Source of the DNA: Allomyces macrogynus ATCC 38327
Taxonomy: Eukaryota; Blastocladiomycota; Blastocladiomycetes; Blastocladiales; Blastocladiaceae
Length of the DNA: 64,000 nt
NCBI GenBank assembly: GCA_000151295.1
Contig: GG745363.1
Location: forward strand, 159,929 to 223,928
Direction: 5' to 3'
Below, piece by piece: positions 30,970 through 42,607 of the stretch; positions within the stretch are counted from its first letter, which is position 1; each line of letters begins with the position of its first letter. The translations under genes and the position numbers were made by a program. Below the pieces are notes generated by a model that searched no databases, had not been told where the DNA came from, and saw only the letters and a program-made list of their open reading frames with translations.

Positions 30970-32550
30970 TCAACACACAAACCGAACGCCAGTTTTGCTA
31001 TCCACCAACACATCGCGCTCCGAGCTCGATATCCACGCCGATCCACCGAGCTGCACCACCTGGATCGACGGCGGCAACTGGTCCACGAGCCGCAGGAACG
31101 CCGTGCCGTTGAACCCGCCATTGACCAGACTCAGCCGCACCAATCGCGGTGGACAATGTTCGAGCAACGTCACCAATCCTGCCTCGCCGACTGGATTGAT
31201 GCTGAGATTGAGATCGTACAGCGACGCGGGTAATTCCGGCGCCAAGTGCGCGACCCCGGCAGGACCAATGCAGTTATTCGACAGGTTCAGCTCGGTCAGG
31301 CCCGGTGGCATCGCCTGCGCGAGTGCTGCCACGTCCGCGTCCGCGAGCTTGCTGGACGTGAGCGACAAATCGACAAGGCTCGGCGGCAAGTGCTGCAGTA
31401 GCCGCGGCCACGCGCCGGTGGGAACGACCACCGAGTCGGCACGCAACCACGCAAGTCGCGGCGGCATTTTTTGCACAAGAGTCGTGAGATCGTCGAGCGA
31501 CAAGTGCGCTGCGCTGATATCGAGGTCGCGCAGCGCCGTGCCGAGGACACGGATGAGCGCGCTCGCAGCGGTTGGTGCAAACAGCGGGCACACGAGTCTG
31601 TGCAGGTGCGGTGCGCAGTAAATGTACGGCGTAAGCGCCTCGATGGCTGGTCCTTCAGGTGTGACCTCGGCCAAGTCGAGGACGCACAGGTTCGCTGGCA
31701 AGAACATGCCGAGGAACATGCCCACGATCGGGTCCACGTTGCCAAAGATGGTCAGCGACTGCAACGTGCTTGGGAACGACTTGGCCAGGTGCGGCAGGAC
31801 TTTGCGGTTCGACTCGTCGTGGTCGACCATCGTGAAATGGGTCGTGCCCGGCGGGAGTCGTGCAATCGGCCGTTCCGTAAACTCGACGCGGCGAACCGTG
31901 TCGAGCGGGATCTGGATCAGGTCGCGCGGATCGACAAAGACGCGGCCGTACGGTTCGCGCACGTCGGCGCGCGTGATCAAGTACCACGGCTTGGTGCCGC
32001 CGAGGTCAACATCGTCGCGCTGGAACGATACGGCCTCGCCCGTCCACCACGGCGGCTCGTTCTCGTTGTAGTACGCGCCCGAGTACAGCGATCGCACGAA
32101 CGCGGGTTCGCGCTGGCACACGATCCCGACGTGACCGACGAGCGATGGCCACGAGGGCGGCATGTCCACGTCGCGCACATGAGCCAGATACTTGCACTGT
32201 TCGGTGTCGGGAGCAACGCCCGCGAGCGGGATCAAATGTACGGGCAACAGGGCCCATTCCATGAGCGTGCGCACGGCAGGCACGTAAAGTACGGGCGATA
32301 CGCGGGCGAGGAACATGATCGTGTCGCGAGCGCCATTATGAACGAGGTGCCTCAAAATATGTTCGTAGACGAGACTTGGCAGCTGTTCAAGAGCGGAACT
32401 ACGCGCTGGAGAGCGGCCAGATGGTGCGGTCGTTGCTGAACTTGTTGCCCTTTCGCATCGTGGAGCTGGTTGCACGACTGCAGGTGCGGTGGCATGCGGC
32501 ATAGACTTGAAGAAGTCGTTGAAATTAAGCGTTGGTGTCGCGGGCGTCAT
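30970..32550 (-). CDS. F-box-like / leucine-rich-repeat protein
   Basis: Intact 526-residue gene, start chosen at ATG 32550 (MTPATPTLNFNDFFKSM) because upstream codons look non-coding. A Ser/Thr/Ala-rich leader is followed by an F-box-like segment (LEQLPSLVYEHILRHLV...FLARVSPVLYVPAVRTL, about residues 55-100), then a divergent region with DPRDLIQIPLDTVRRVEF. The C-terminal half is LRR: LRDLDISAAHLSLDDLTTL, LVDLSLTSSKLADADVAAL, LTELNLSNNCIGPAGVAHL, LYDLNLSINPVGEAGLVTL, LVRLSLVNGGFNG. These RNI-like repeats plus F-box suggest a substrate receptor of an SCF ubiquitin ligase, by family analogy. It is the only intact member of a family with decayed copies at 22, 27 and 44 kb. Confidence 0.82.
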   Translation of the reverse strand: MTPATPTLNFNDFFKSMPHATAPAVVQPAPRCERATSSATTAPSGRSPARSSALEQLPSLVYEHILRHLVHNGARDTIMFLARVSPVLYVPAVRTLMEWALLPVHLIPLAGVAPDTEQCKYLAHVRDVDMPPSWPSLVGHVGIVCQREPAFVRSLYSGAYYNENEPPWWTGEAVSFQRDDVDLGGTKPWYLITRADVREPYGRVFVDPRDLIQIPLDTVRRVEFTERPIARLPPGTTHFTMVDHDESNRKVLPHLAKSFPSTLQSLTIFGNVDPIVGMFLGMFLPANLCVLDLAEVTPEGPAIEALTPYIYCAPHLHRLVCPLFAPTAASALIRVLGTALRDLDISAAHLSLDDLTTLVQKMPPRLAWLRADSVVVPTGAWPRLLQHLPPSLVDLSLTSSKLADADVAALAQAMPPGLTELNLSNNCIGPAGVAHLAPELPASLYDLNLSINPVGEAGLVTLLEHCPPRLVRLSLVNGGFNGTAFLRLVDQLPPSIQVVQLGGSAWISSSERDVLVDSKTGVRFVC

Positions 32551-32907
32551 GGCGCATCGTAGATTGCAGCGGGTTTGGTGGTGCTGCTTTGATGGGCTCT
32601 GAGGAGAATTGACAGAAAGGCCGGTGACAATGAGCGTCCAACACAACCATCGCCATCCACCTCGCGGCATCCCGGCCATGGTTTGCTGTGATGCCGACCA
32701 ATCTTTTCGCAGAAACGACAACGTTGGGAAGCAAAAGCAGATTGATCATTGCCGGTTTTGAATAAAGAAGAACGACGCTATGGACAAGGGTGGTGATGAA
32801 GGGAGGGTCAAAACTTAACGTGATTACAAGAAAACTGCAAACCAAACCAAACCAAACCAAACCAAACCAAACCAAACCAAATCAAATCAACAATAGGACC
32901 AAGAGGA
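32551..32907. other. Intergenic region with microsatellite
   Basis: Roughly 360 bases between the LRR gene start and the YTA12 stop. It contains the CCAAA microsatellite; nothing else recognised. Confidence 0.35.
32841..32890. repeat. (CCAAA)n microsatellite
   Basis: About ten pentanucleotide units, the last ones drifting to TCAAA, just downstream of the YTA12 stop codon and so probably in its 3' UTR. Confidence 0.9.
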
Positions 32908-35413
32908 TCAAGACGACCACGTCTCGGACTTGCCCTCGACATAGTCCTCGAGCGACATGCGCTCCTTGAATGGTCGCTTGCCGAGCAACGCAACCATGTC
33001 ATCACGCGCAATCACCTCCTTCTCCAACAAGAGCTGCGCGACCTTCTCGACCTGCTCGCGACGCTCCGTGAGCAGCTGCACGGTACGGTCGTAGGCCTGC
33101 GAGACCATTTCGCGGGCCTCGGCATCAATCAGCTGTGCCGTCTGCTCCGAGAAAGGCTTGGTGAAGCTCTGCTCCTCGTCGGGCGTCGGGAAACTCAGCT
33201 GCCCGAGCTTCGAGTTCATGCCAAACGACGAGATCATGGCATACGCCATCTTGGTCACCTTCTTGAGATCGTCTTGCGCGCCCGTCGTGATCGAGCCAAA
33301 GAAAATGTGCTCGGCCGCGCGCCCGCCCAATGCCATGCACATGCGGTCGGTCAAGTGCTGCGTCGAGTGCAGGTACTGGTCCTTGGGCAAGTACTGCGCG
33401 TACCCGAGCGCGCCCTGGCCGCGCGGAATGATCGAGACCTTGAGCAGCGGGTCGGCGTGCTCGAGGAACCACCCAGCGACCGCGTGCCCGGCCTCGTGGT
33501 ATGCGACAATCTTTTTTTCCTCGGGCGAGAGCACCTTGGACTTCTTTTCGAGCCCTGCAATTACACGCTCAATCGCCTGCTCGAAATGCTTGAGCTGCAC
33601 GTGGTCGGCGCGGTACCGCGCCGCAATCAGCGCTGCCTCGTTGCACACGTTGTGGATATCGGCGCCCGAGAACCCGGGCGTGAGCGCCGCCAACTTGCGC
33701 ACGAGCTGCTCCGTGTCCTGGTCCGGGTCCACCTTGATCGGCTTCAAGTGCACGCGGAAAATCTGCTGCCGGCCGTTAATATCCGGCCGGTCAATCGCAA
33801 TATGCCGGTCAAACCGCCCCGGGCGCATGAGCGCCGGATCGAGCACGTCCGGCCGGTTCGTGCCGGCGAGCAGTACGATATGCTCCGACGACCCAAATCC
33901 ATCAATCTCCACGAGAATCTGGTTGAGCGTCGCTTCCCGTTCGTCGTTACCGCCCATGGCGCCGGCGCGCGCGCGGGCCTTGCCAATCGCGTCAATCTCG
34001 TCAATGAAAATGATGCACGGCGCGTGCTTGCGCGCGGTCGCAAACAGGTCGCGCACGCGCGACGCACCCACGCCGACAAACATTTCCACGAATTCCGACC
34101 CGGAGACGGAGAAGAAGGGCACACCGGCTTCGCCCGCCGTCGCCTTGGCGAGCAGCGTCTTACCCGTGCCGGGTGGGCCCGAGAGAATCGCGCCGCGCGG
34201 GATCTTGGCGCCGAGCTTTTCGTAGGCCGCCGGGTCTTTCAAGAACTAAGTAGTGGCGGAACAGACCAAAATCAGCCGACGGCGACGACGAGGAGAGGAG
34301 GAGCAGACAGCGCGGTACCTTGACAAACTCCATGATTTCCTCCTTGGCCTCGTCAATACCAGCCACGTCCTTGAACTTGATCTTGACCTCGTTCTCCTGG
34401 TTGAACATTTTCGCGCGCGACTTGCCAATACCCAAGATACCGCCCGGACCACCCATCCCGCCTGCACCTCCACTCATGGCGCGGCGCGACAGCCACAGCA
34501 TGCCGCCGAGCAACAGCGCCGTGGGCGCGAGCGTCAAGAGCAGGTTGGCCATGTTGACCTTGGACATATATGTAACGGGAATGCGGTCGCGCGGCGGAAT
34601 CCCGAGTTCCTTCTGCGCCTCGTCGAGCTTGAGCTCAAACGAGTCGGGCGAGGCGATCGTAAACGAGAACTGGTACCCCTTGCGGCGCAGGTTCGGGACC
34701 TCGGCAAACTGCGGCGCGTCGGCGCGCAGGTAGACGAGCGCCGTCGTCTTGTTGACGACTTCGATCCGTTCCACGGCGCCGCGGTCGAGCATCGATGCGC
34801 GGAACTCTTGCCAGGTCGTCGACCGCGTGCCGGCCTGCGACTGGCCCGACATGTAGGACATGAACAGGACCAGCGTCAGAACCGACAGGATCAGGTTCAT
34901 GTTCACGTTCACGACCGTCGCGTTTTCCGGAATCGGCGGCATCTTGGGCGGGCGCGCGCGCGACGCTTCGCCGCCGTCTTCGTCGGCCTCTGTTTCCTCG
35001 TCCTTCTTCTTCTTCTGCGCGGTCTTTTCCTCCTTGTCGCCCTCCTTTGCGGCCGACTTGCCGTCGCCCTCCTTTTCCGCCGCCGACGCGCCCTCGTCCT
35101 CGTTCTTTTTCACCTTCTTGTCCCCATCGTCGTGCTCGTCATCGTTCTTTCGCGGTGTTGGGCTCTTGCCGCGCTCAGCCAGCCGTGGCGGCTCCGACGC
35201 GGACTTTGGGTCGAGAAATTTGCCAAACCCGGGTGGGGCCCCATCCCCGTCGCGGCGTACTGGCTCGAGGCGCACGGGAGTTGTCGAGAGAGCACGGAAC
35301 GGGAGCGTCGGTCTCGCAACGGCCGTTCGTGCGGCCAGGACGCGCGCAGCGAGCGACGACGGCCGCATGGTCGCGAGCGCGGTGCGGCGGAGCGTGGCAG
35401 CAGCGGCGAGCAT
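32908..35413 (-). CDS. YTA12: Mitochondrial m-AAA protease subunit (Yta12/paraplegin type)
   Basis: Inner-membrane FtsH-family ATP-dependent zinc protease for protein quality control and maturation in the mitochondrial matrix. Exons 34319-35413 and 32908-34245 (73-nt intron, donor GTACCG) give 810 residues. An Arg/Ala-rich N-terminus serves as the import signal; a charged Lys/Glu linker follows; TM1 is near [15 protein letters not shown] and TM2 near [19 protein letters not shown] domain: Walker A GPPGTGKT, Walker [10 protein letters not shown], second region of homology [19 protein letters not shown]. Peptidase: zinc motif HEAGH, and [33 protein letters not shown], the G-N-D-E-R-E segment and [10 protein letters not shown] match Yta12 rather than Yta10/Afg3. 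All catalytic residues are present. Confidence 0.97.
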
Positions 35414-36079
35414 GGTGGGAGGTGGAATAGCGGCGATGCGGGTCGCGGAGGGGGCGTCGTTGACGTTGACGAAGCCGTGATCAAGAATGAGCTAGCCGCG
35501 ACGCGGTCGTCAGCGCGCCGGTCGGTCGAGTCAGGATGCGCGGCGGTCGATCCAAGGCGGAACTACCACGCGATTGCAGTGGGTTACTTGAAGTTCGGAG
35601 CGTCAAGACGCGCTCAGTTGAGCGCTGCAGACGTTGCCGGTGGTTGGATTTGTTGACGACGAGCGGCAAGGATCGGCTTGTGCTTCGGTCAGCACGCGCC
35701 AGTCGCGGTCCGTTGATTCGGGCGTGCGGAACCTGCCAAAGCCATCACGCTGCTCACAACCATCTGCAAGTGCAACGCATTGGGACAACGTCCATACTCC
35801 AAAGGCAGCCAAAGCGCGTCAAAGTCGTCATGTGCCGTCAGCGGGCGCCAGTATGTAGGGAGAATGGTTCGCCTCCACTTTGCTGCCGCGACAGGACGCC
35901 TGAACCATCAGCTGAACCAAATCGCTAAGCATGCTTGTAGCACACCAAAAGATCACATCATGTATACAATCATCTCTGATTTGAATGATATGAGTGAGCG
36001 GAAAGCAACACACCATTGAAGACAAACTCTTCATTCAAGACTGGATCTCCCTGGTGTTGATCAACAACGCGACACACAG
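35414..36079. other. Intergenic region
   Basis: About 670 bases upstream of YTA12. No gene or repeat recognised. Confidence 0.3.
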
Positions 36080-36650
36080 TTACAGGTTGAGGTGTTCAGG
36101 GTGCAGGAACTCACTGTTCTTGCACTTAACTGTTCTGATACACAGCCAGAATACCATGATGGCAATCCCACCCTCTGCTCCTGTCAGCGCGATGATCCGG
36201 GCGTCGCATGTGGAATTTTGCTTGCAAGTTGTTGCAGCCGGCATTATCATTTTATTCTCAAGGCTGAGAACCAGCTGTGTAACAACATTTTTCAGTATAG
36301 ATGATGCGCCATGATTTGGGTCAAGCAAGCTTCCGACCATGACAGGTACGTCCATCAGGAGGTATTCGAGACTTGATTGCATCTCGGACACGAAGACAAC
36401 AGAGAACTTGATGCGCATCTTTATGGACAGCGGCTGCAGCGTGAACGAGCGCGCCGCTCCGCCACTTTACTGTGACCCAATGGTGCGGGCAAGGTCGCCC
36501 GACGTGAACCTTTGGTGCGCCATACGGATCAGATGTGAAGTTCCACGTCACGTTCGTTGGCGATGGCTGATGAGCCCAAAGTGTCAGTTGGCTAAGTTCC
36601 AACCTGACATGCGCTGTGACCAAGACTGCGTCCGACCGAGATATCATAAC
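36080..36650 (-). pseudogene. Possible decayed secreted/membrane protein gene
   Basis: Two minus-strand frames (36321-36647, 36080-36418) join plausibly by one frameshift near 36430. The first reads SQLTLWAHQPSPTNVTWNF, then PYGAPKVHVGRPCPHHW. The second reads GGAARSFTLQPLSIKMRIK and LLMDVPVMVGSLLDPNHGA, with a hydrophobic stretch GIAIMVFWLCI near its end. N-glycosylation-type NVT/NFT motifs suggest an extracellular domain. No family recognised and no start codon settled. It lies 450 bp from the divergent orphan membrane gene, but no shared sequence was seen. Confidence 0.25.
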
Positions 36651-37104
36651 CTGCAGAGTGGTTGAGGGTCAGGAACACGACAACTGTTTGACGGGACCAT
36701 TCTAATGCTGCCAGACACTTGCAAATGCATAAGCGGGTTACCTGACACTGCCACGCTGGTCCCTACGGACCAGCAAGGCAGGCGCCGTGCCTCGGAGATC
36801 CAGAACTTGGGAGAGCGAAACACATCAGTGGTTGTGACGTGGAACATGGATGGCGCACAGCCAACCGCAGCTCTGGCAATCGAACACTTCAAAAGGCTTC
36901 AAGACCCCCCAGCGTTGCCAATTGAATTCTTCCCTCCTTTAAGTATCCCGTCTTGAACTGCGCCGCGCTCCCATCCTCGCGACTTGTACCTGTTTGTTCG
37001 TCCCATTTCTCGGCTCTGGTCCAAGGCACCCAAGCACGTTGTTCCAAGCATACTCCCACGCCGAAACGCCTAAAAAGGCTGTCAGCTCAGGCGCGCTTCA
37101 AGGA
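36651..37104. other. Upstream region of the orphan membrane gene
   Basis: About 450 bases with no gene recognised; probably promoter of the plus-strand gene starting at 37105. Confidence 0.3.
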
Positions 37105-39347
37105 ATGCCCGAAAACAACACTGGCACCACCACCAATCTGCCAAAAAACCAGCCGCCGGGCTCCCCTGGCGATTCTCCCGGGAATGTGGGGCAGGGTTGG
37201 GGCAATAATCAAGGCGACGCCTCGGGCACGAAGTCAATCCCGGATGCGGCGGGGCAGTCCCGCATCACCATGACAATTGCCCCGAATCCAACGTCGACCC
37301 ACGCCGAGGGACCTGGTGTTAATCCGACGCAGCCTGCAAACCCGGCTCGTACGGAGGGCGGATGTGCTCGCCGACAATCCGTCACGGCTCTCAATGATGC
37401 CCTGTCGCTGAAACTTGTCGATGTGTTCACCAAGGGCAAGGACTTCGTTAACGCCGTGTATATCGGTTGCGTGCTCACCAACGACGGCGCCAACGCCACT
37501 TGGAAATGCTCAGACGACAGTTCCACGCCCTCTCTTTGCTCTGGCTGTAACACAATGTCGGCGTCGTGGGCTGATCCGGCGTCAAGTAAGCTCCCAAAAG
37601 TTGAGCAATGGTGGTTGTGGGACAAGGGCGTTCGAGTCGCGACGCACAAGAACGAAGAGCAGAAGAATTCAACGGTCGGCATGTTGAGCGGTTGCTTGTA
37701 CGTGAACAATACTGCGACCAAGCCGCTGGCGTGCTCGAAATGGAACAATACTCCTGCTAATGCAAACGAGACGAATGAGACAGAGTCATCTCCCATCACG
37801 TTCAGCTTTGTACCCTGCCCGTTCGAATCCACCTCCGGTGTTACCACGGCCACGTTTGTGGGCACCATTGTGGTCGGATTCATTGTCATGCTCTTGTTGG
37901 GCATGGGGCTCGCTTACTGCTGGCTCACTCGCCGCCATCGCTCTGACCACTCGCATGAGGCCAACGTGCCTCTCCGTCATGACGGCGACCAGCAGTTTGA
38001 CGGGGACACACGGTCGGGATTTGTGCTCTCGCTGTGCCTTTGGACGCACAAGCGGTCTGCTACTCATGATGAACGAAAGAGTGCGACCACCGAAGCTACC
38101 ATGGGTCTAGTCGCGGAATTGTCAGGTCCAGTCGCCACTACAGACAGCGGCGTGTTGCCCCAGGCGCACGTGGACGGTAAGATACAACATTCTGTTCATT
38201 TTCGTGATCCCAACCCGGTCTCACTTTGCCGCCCTCGTTCTCTTCCCTCATTCGAGAAGTCGCTTCCGTTTCTATGCCTGAAATAGCCAGCTCTGCGCCA
38301 ATCAATGACTCGCACCAAGATCCATTCAACCCTGAATCGACAATTTCTCGCGCTGCACGCAGTTCCTCGACAGCTCGTCCCCCGCGTCCCCTTGCGAGGC
38401 CGTCCTCGTCGCGCAGTGACACTGTTCTCCATCAGTGTCATCATGCAGGTCGTCGGGTTACAACTGGACGTGTGAGCCGTCCGAATTTCTCACGCCCTCT
38501 TCCAGCCGATGCATCCCCCCGTCATTCCGTCCCAGTGCTCTCGGCTGTTGACCGTTCTGCTCCAATGCTCGTGACGGATTTCTTGCCGGCAACAAAGTTT
38601 GAGCTCTTTGGAAACTGCGCTCCCAACGAGCTGCCGTCAGTGCAGCCAACGACGTTGAACCTGCTCAGCGGGTACAGTAACCAGAAGATGGTCGACGAAT
38701 GGCAAGGATTGTCCAGCGCAATTCAGCAAGCCGTGAACCCGTGGCTGCCTGCTCGCAACGATCCTGGTTACACGATGTTGGCCCGGGCCCATGCCCGCGC
38801 TCTTGCAATGAACGTTGTCGCGCTGAATATCACGCATTGGCTCGATTTCCTCGTGGCCGATGCCTTGGATGAACCCAAGATTCAGGCTCATGACCGTGTC
38901 GCAGAACGCATTTCATTGCCGCCTTCCGATTCGTTCGTTGATGCGGCTGTTACAGCGCTGAACAAGTTTGAATGGAGCAAGAAGCCAGCCGTCGAAGTAG
39001 CCATCCGCGGGAACTTCACCACATTTTTCGCGAAGGCAGCGGCCACTTGGTATCGGATGCGGTGTGCAGACTTGACGATCTCTGCGTTCATGGTCAAATG
39101 TAACGTCGAGTATGATGGCGCGCTCATGAGCGAAGGCGCGCAGGTCACGACCGATGACAGTGTCGCCATGGCTGGGCTGATTGTAGTTGCGTGCATGTTC
39201 CCGGGCATTGTGTTTCGGACGTTTGATGGGCGTCCAGTGCTGTTGCTGCCCGCTTTAGTTTTGACCGGCCACAACACGGCCACTTCGCAGGACACGTTGC
39301 AGCTCACATTGCCAGCGCATCCTGAAGTGGGCACGGCCGCGGAGTAG
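37105..39347 (+). CDS. Orphan single-pass membrane protein
   Basis: Two exons, 37105-38176 and 38287-39347 (intron of 110 nt, donor GTAAGA, acceptor AATAG), give 710 residues in consistent phase. No signal peptide is obvious. Residues 1-100 are Pro/Gly/Asn-rich. A Cys-containing globular domain follows (KLVDVFTKGKDFVNAVYIGCVL, CSGCNTMSASWADP, QWWLWDKGVRVATH) with several N-x-S/T sites. A clear membrane helix (TFVGTIVVGFIVMLLLGMGL, about residue 250) precedes RRHRSDHSHE, so the rest is probably cytosolic. The second exon encodes a helical domain (LLSGYSNQKMVDEWQGLSSA, ARALAMNVVALNITHWLDFL, AFMVKCNVEYDGALM). I know no family for it. The architecture (ectodomain, one helix, cytosolic domain) is receptor-like. 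It ends in TAG, which shows that UAG is a normal stop here if the gene model holds. Confidence 0.65.
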
Positions 39348-40233
39348 TTCATTGGTTGTGTTTGTTTTGATGACCAAGTCCGATTTGGGCAGACAGTTTT
39401 TCACTGCATGTTCCAGATAGCTTCGGGGATGGTCATTGTTTTTGCTATGTTCAGTATCATTGAATTATCTCATCTACGAACAATTTGGTTTCGGATGCCT
39501 CCCATGCGGTCTTCGACATTCGCAAATACAGATGAGTGGCATGTTCTCCCTATCCCTTCTCCAGCCGGGCTTTCCTGATTTGATAAATATACCAGTAAAG
39601 TTGTTGCAGAGCATCAAATCATACGACAGGCCTTTGGTGCGTTCTTTGCACCAGCTCGAAAGAACGCAATTCCAGCACGTTTAGCTTGGACAAATATCAT
39701 TCAGCTCTTCTCCAGCCCTTCCCGAGTTTCAAATGGATGCCATCGGCGATGCTCCTGTTCCAAGCAGAATGGCCGAACCGAGCCAAGTCATCCACTGCAC
39801 GCCATTGACGACCGACATGTTTTGCTCGTTCATCAGAGCCAGGAGTCACTAACACCCTGGGCGCAGACGATTTCTTTGGTTTTCCACAACAGAAACTCGG
39901 TCAGCTCAGATTTCGTTCATTGATGACATGGAAGGAGTGTGCAAGGCATTGTGACTTGGTTCGCAGAAATCACTCCAAACCTACCAGCTGCGCCGTCCGC
40001 CCAGCGTCCAAAGGGCAATAAATAGGTCCGCGCGCCAACACAGCTCCTTGCACTGGCGCTCCTACCTCTGTTCTCCAAACACTTCCAGCCGCAGGTTCCG
40101 CGACTTTTACAACTCTACCCTGGCTTGTGTACGTCTGTCATTGCAATTACCGAAGTGTCCCGTCTCACTCTGCGAAAATCATCTCCCAATTCACCAGCCG
40201 CACAACCAAGTTGATACGCATACTGGTGCGGCA
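39348..40233. other. Intergenic region
   Basis: About 890 bases between two plus-strand genes. No gene, repeat or RNA recognised; the last 150 bases are pyrimidine-rich as expected upstream of a start. Confidence 0.3.
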
Positions 40234-42607
40234 ATGGGAATCAAAGACCTCTTTCGAAACAAGAGCTCCGAGAAAAAGCGGGTTCTTGCTCCTCCCGCGC
40301 GTGCTCCTCCGACTCTTGCAATCCCTGTGCATGTTTCTCCGGCTCAATATGGCGTTGACACTCGCCATTCGGTTGCGAAAAGGGTTCCTCGGCCGGTGTC
40401 CACAGCTTCAACAGCAAGCACCAACATTTTGACAAACGAGCGCCCATGGCTCGCCGTTCAAGCATTGCCAAGCGCAGCTGTCTCGCTTGATCGGTCGACC
40501 ATGTCAGGGTCGAGCCTCTCTCAGCATGGGCAGACGCAGTCCTTGCCGCGGGTTCTTGAGGAGGCAGCACCAACTCGCATCCGACCCACGACGATCGTTG
40601 ATGCCCCAGTGAGCGTTCCAGCCAAGTATCTGGTCGTTCGTGTCGGTTCATTGCAATTAGCAAATCAATGGCATGCTTTCAATGTTGCTCACTTGAGATC
40701 AACTCCGAACGGCTCATAGGGCATCGACTTTGGGACAGCCTACTCTGGTTTCGCCCTTTTCCGCGTCCCCGAGGACCGGCGCAGTGGCAGGACCATCACT
40801 CTGCCACGTATCATGCCTGGCTCTACCAACAATCTGACGATCTTTGGCAAGACCGACTGGAAGGACCACCCGCAGGGCGTCTTCTCGGAAAAGACGCCCA
40901 CCGTCTTGGCGTACCGCAATGGCGACCGTTCGAATGGTATATTAGAGGACAACTGTCGCTGGGGATGGACGGCCAAGTGCCAGAACAACGACGCATCATT
41001 TACACGTCTTGAGCGCATCAAGCTGGCGCTGGAGCCCAGCACGCCGCTGGAACTGCGCCCAGCGATCCCGGCCGGCATGGACATTACCGACGTGATTGCC
41101 GATTATCTCGCGCTTCTACGCGAGGAAATATTGTACCTCATCACCAGCACGAGTCCCATGGACAACAACCTCCAGCCTGACGACTTACTGCTTTGCATGA
41201 CGGGTATGTCGTGATAAATAATTGGGCCACCAAATTGTATCTTGCTATTCTTCCATGCCTGAACTTCCCTCAATCTTCTCGTTATTTTTAGTTCCCGTCG
41301 GCTGGTCGCAGCAAGCGCATCAAAACCTGCGTCGTGCTGCTGCCAAGGCCAGCCTCATCTCTGATGAAAATTCGCGGCACCTGCTCTTTTGCTTTGAGCC
41401 TGAAGCCGCGGCTCTTGCGTGCGTGCACGAATCACTGTTCCAAATGGTACCTGGATCCACCATCCTGGTGGTCGACTGTGGTGGCGGCACAGTCGATCTC
41501 TTCTTGTCCCGGCTTGACAATGTTGGCGAGCTCGAGGAACTTACGGTCGGAACGGGTGATTTTTCCGGAGCCACGATTGTCGACGCGGAGTTTCAAAAGT
41601 TCCTGGGTGCCAAGATTGGCAAGAACGCTCTGGATGCGTTCAAAACGCTTCCGAAACTGCGCGAGCGTTATGCGTTACTCGAAATGCAGTGGGAATCCAA
41701 GAAGCGCTCGTTTTCGGGAACAGAAGACTTTCTCATTACGCTTCCAGTCGCGTTGCAACAGGTCATGGATCCCGAGAAGGTTCAAGAGCTCGAAGAGCTC
41801 GAAATCAACGTCACGGTTACGGACATGCTCTCCTTTTTCGATCCTGCCGTCAACCGGATTGTTCAGCTCATAAAGGACCAGCTGCGACAAGCGAATGCGT
41901 CGCCTTGGGTTCACGAGAGCAAGATCACGTACTTGTATGTCGTGGGCGGGTTTGGCAGCAACAAGTATCTCCAACAGCGCATCAATTCAGACCGGCAAAT
42001 CAAGGAACTGGTCCACAAGTTTGTGACGCTCCAGCGCCCCGAGGCGGCCGTTGTGCACGGCGCCGTTTGGTTCTGCCTCAACCACCAGTCGATCAAGTCG
42101 CTGCGGGCGCGCAAGACTATTGGCATTGGTGTGCAGCGGTACTACGATCCGGCTCGCGACCATGTGTCGGAAATCACGGCGCGCGATCCCCGGAACCCGG
42201 CGCGCGCATACGTTGCCAAGTCGGTGTTGTGTTTCCTAAACAAAGGGCAAGTCGTGACAAACAATGCCGAGTACAAGTGCAGCGGCTTCAAGGTGTATGG
42301 CGACGCGTGGTCTGATATCTGCGTGTCGGTCTACACCTCAGATCATACCCCATCTCCATCCAGCTCGAACCGACTCGAAGTTGATGAATGCGAGCTCCTC
42401 GGCACCATCACGATCGAAGTGCCCGCAAATCTACGGGGTGGACCGCTGCCGACGTTTACCATTGAGATTGGTCACGGCCGTGTGGAGCTGACAGTGTGCA
42501 TCACCGAAGAAACGACCAAGCAGAAATGGACCAAGTTCCTGAACCACGGGAGCTTTAAGTACGTACCACAGCAATGCTTATTGATGCCGTTTCCTTGCTG
42601 GTTCTAA
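40234..42607 (+). CDS. Hsp70-like (HSPA12-type) ATPase
   Basis: Divergent Hsp70-superfamily protein resembling the HSPA12-like group of fungi and animals. Exons 40234-40635, 40720-41203 and 41292-42607 give 733 residues. An N-terminal disordered region (about 134 residues, Pro/Ser/Thr-rich, starting MGIKDLFRNK) precedes the ATPase domain. Phosphate-1 GIDFGTAYSGFALF opens exon 2; the intron at LLLCMTG|VPVGWS is shared with the truncated paralogue at 12 kb. Phosphate-2 VDCGGGTVDLF, adenosine motif VVGGFGSNKYL and the RKTIGIGVQRYYDP block are present. The C-terminus has FTIEIGHGRVELTV and FLNHGSFKY instead of a standard Hsp70 substrate lid. A GTACCA after FKY might be another donor, so the last 16 residues are uncertain. 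Intact as read. Function unknown; ATP binding is expected. Confidence 0.85.

Noticed and set aside
32841..32890. Telomere-like repeat from (CCAAA)n
   Set aside because: Unit differs from fungal TTAGGG/CCCTAA, it is short and interstitial, and it sits in a 3' UTR.
34253..35656. Long plus-strand frame opposite YTA12 exon 1
   Set aside because: Low-complexity antisense shadow; the protease on minus is secure.
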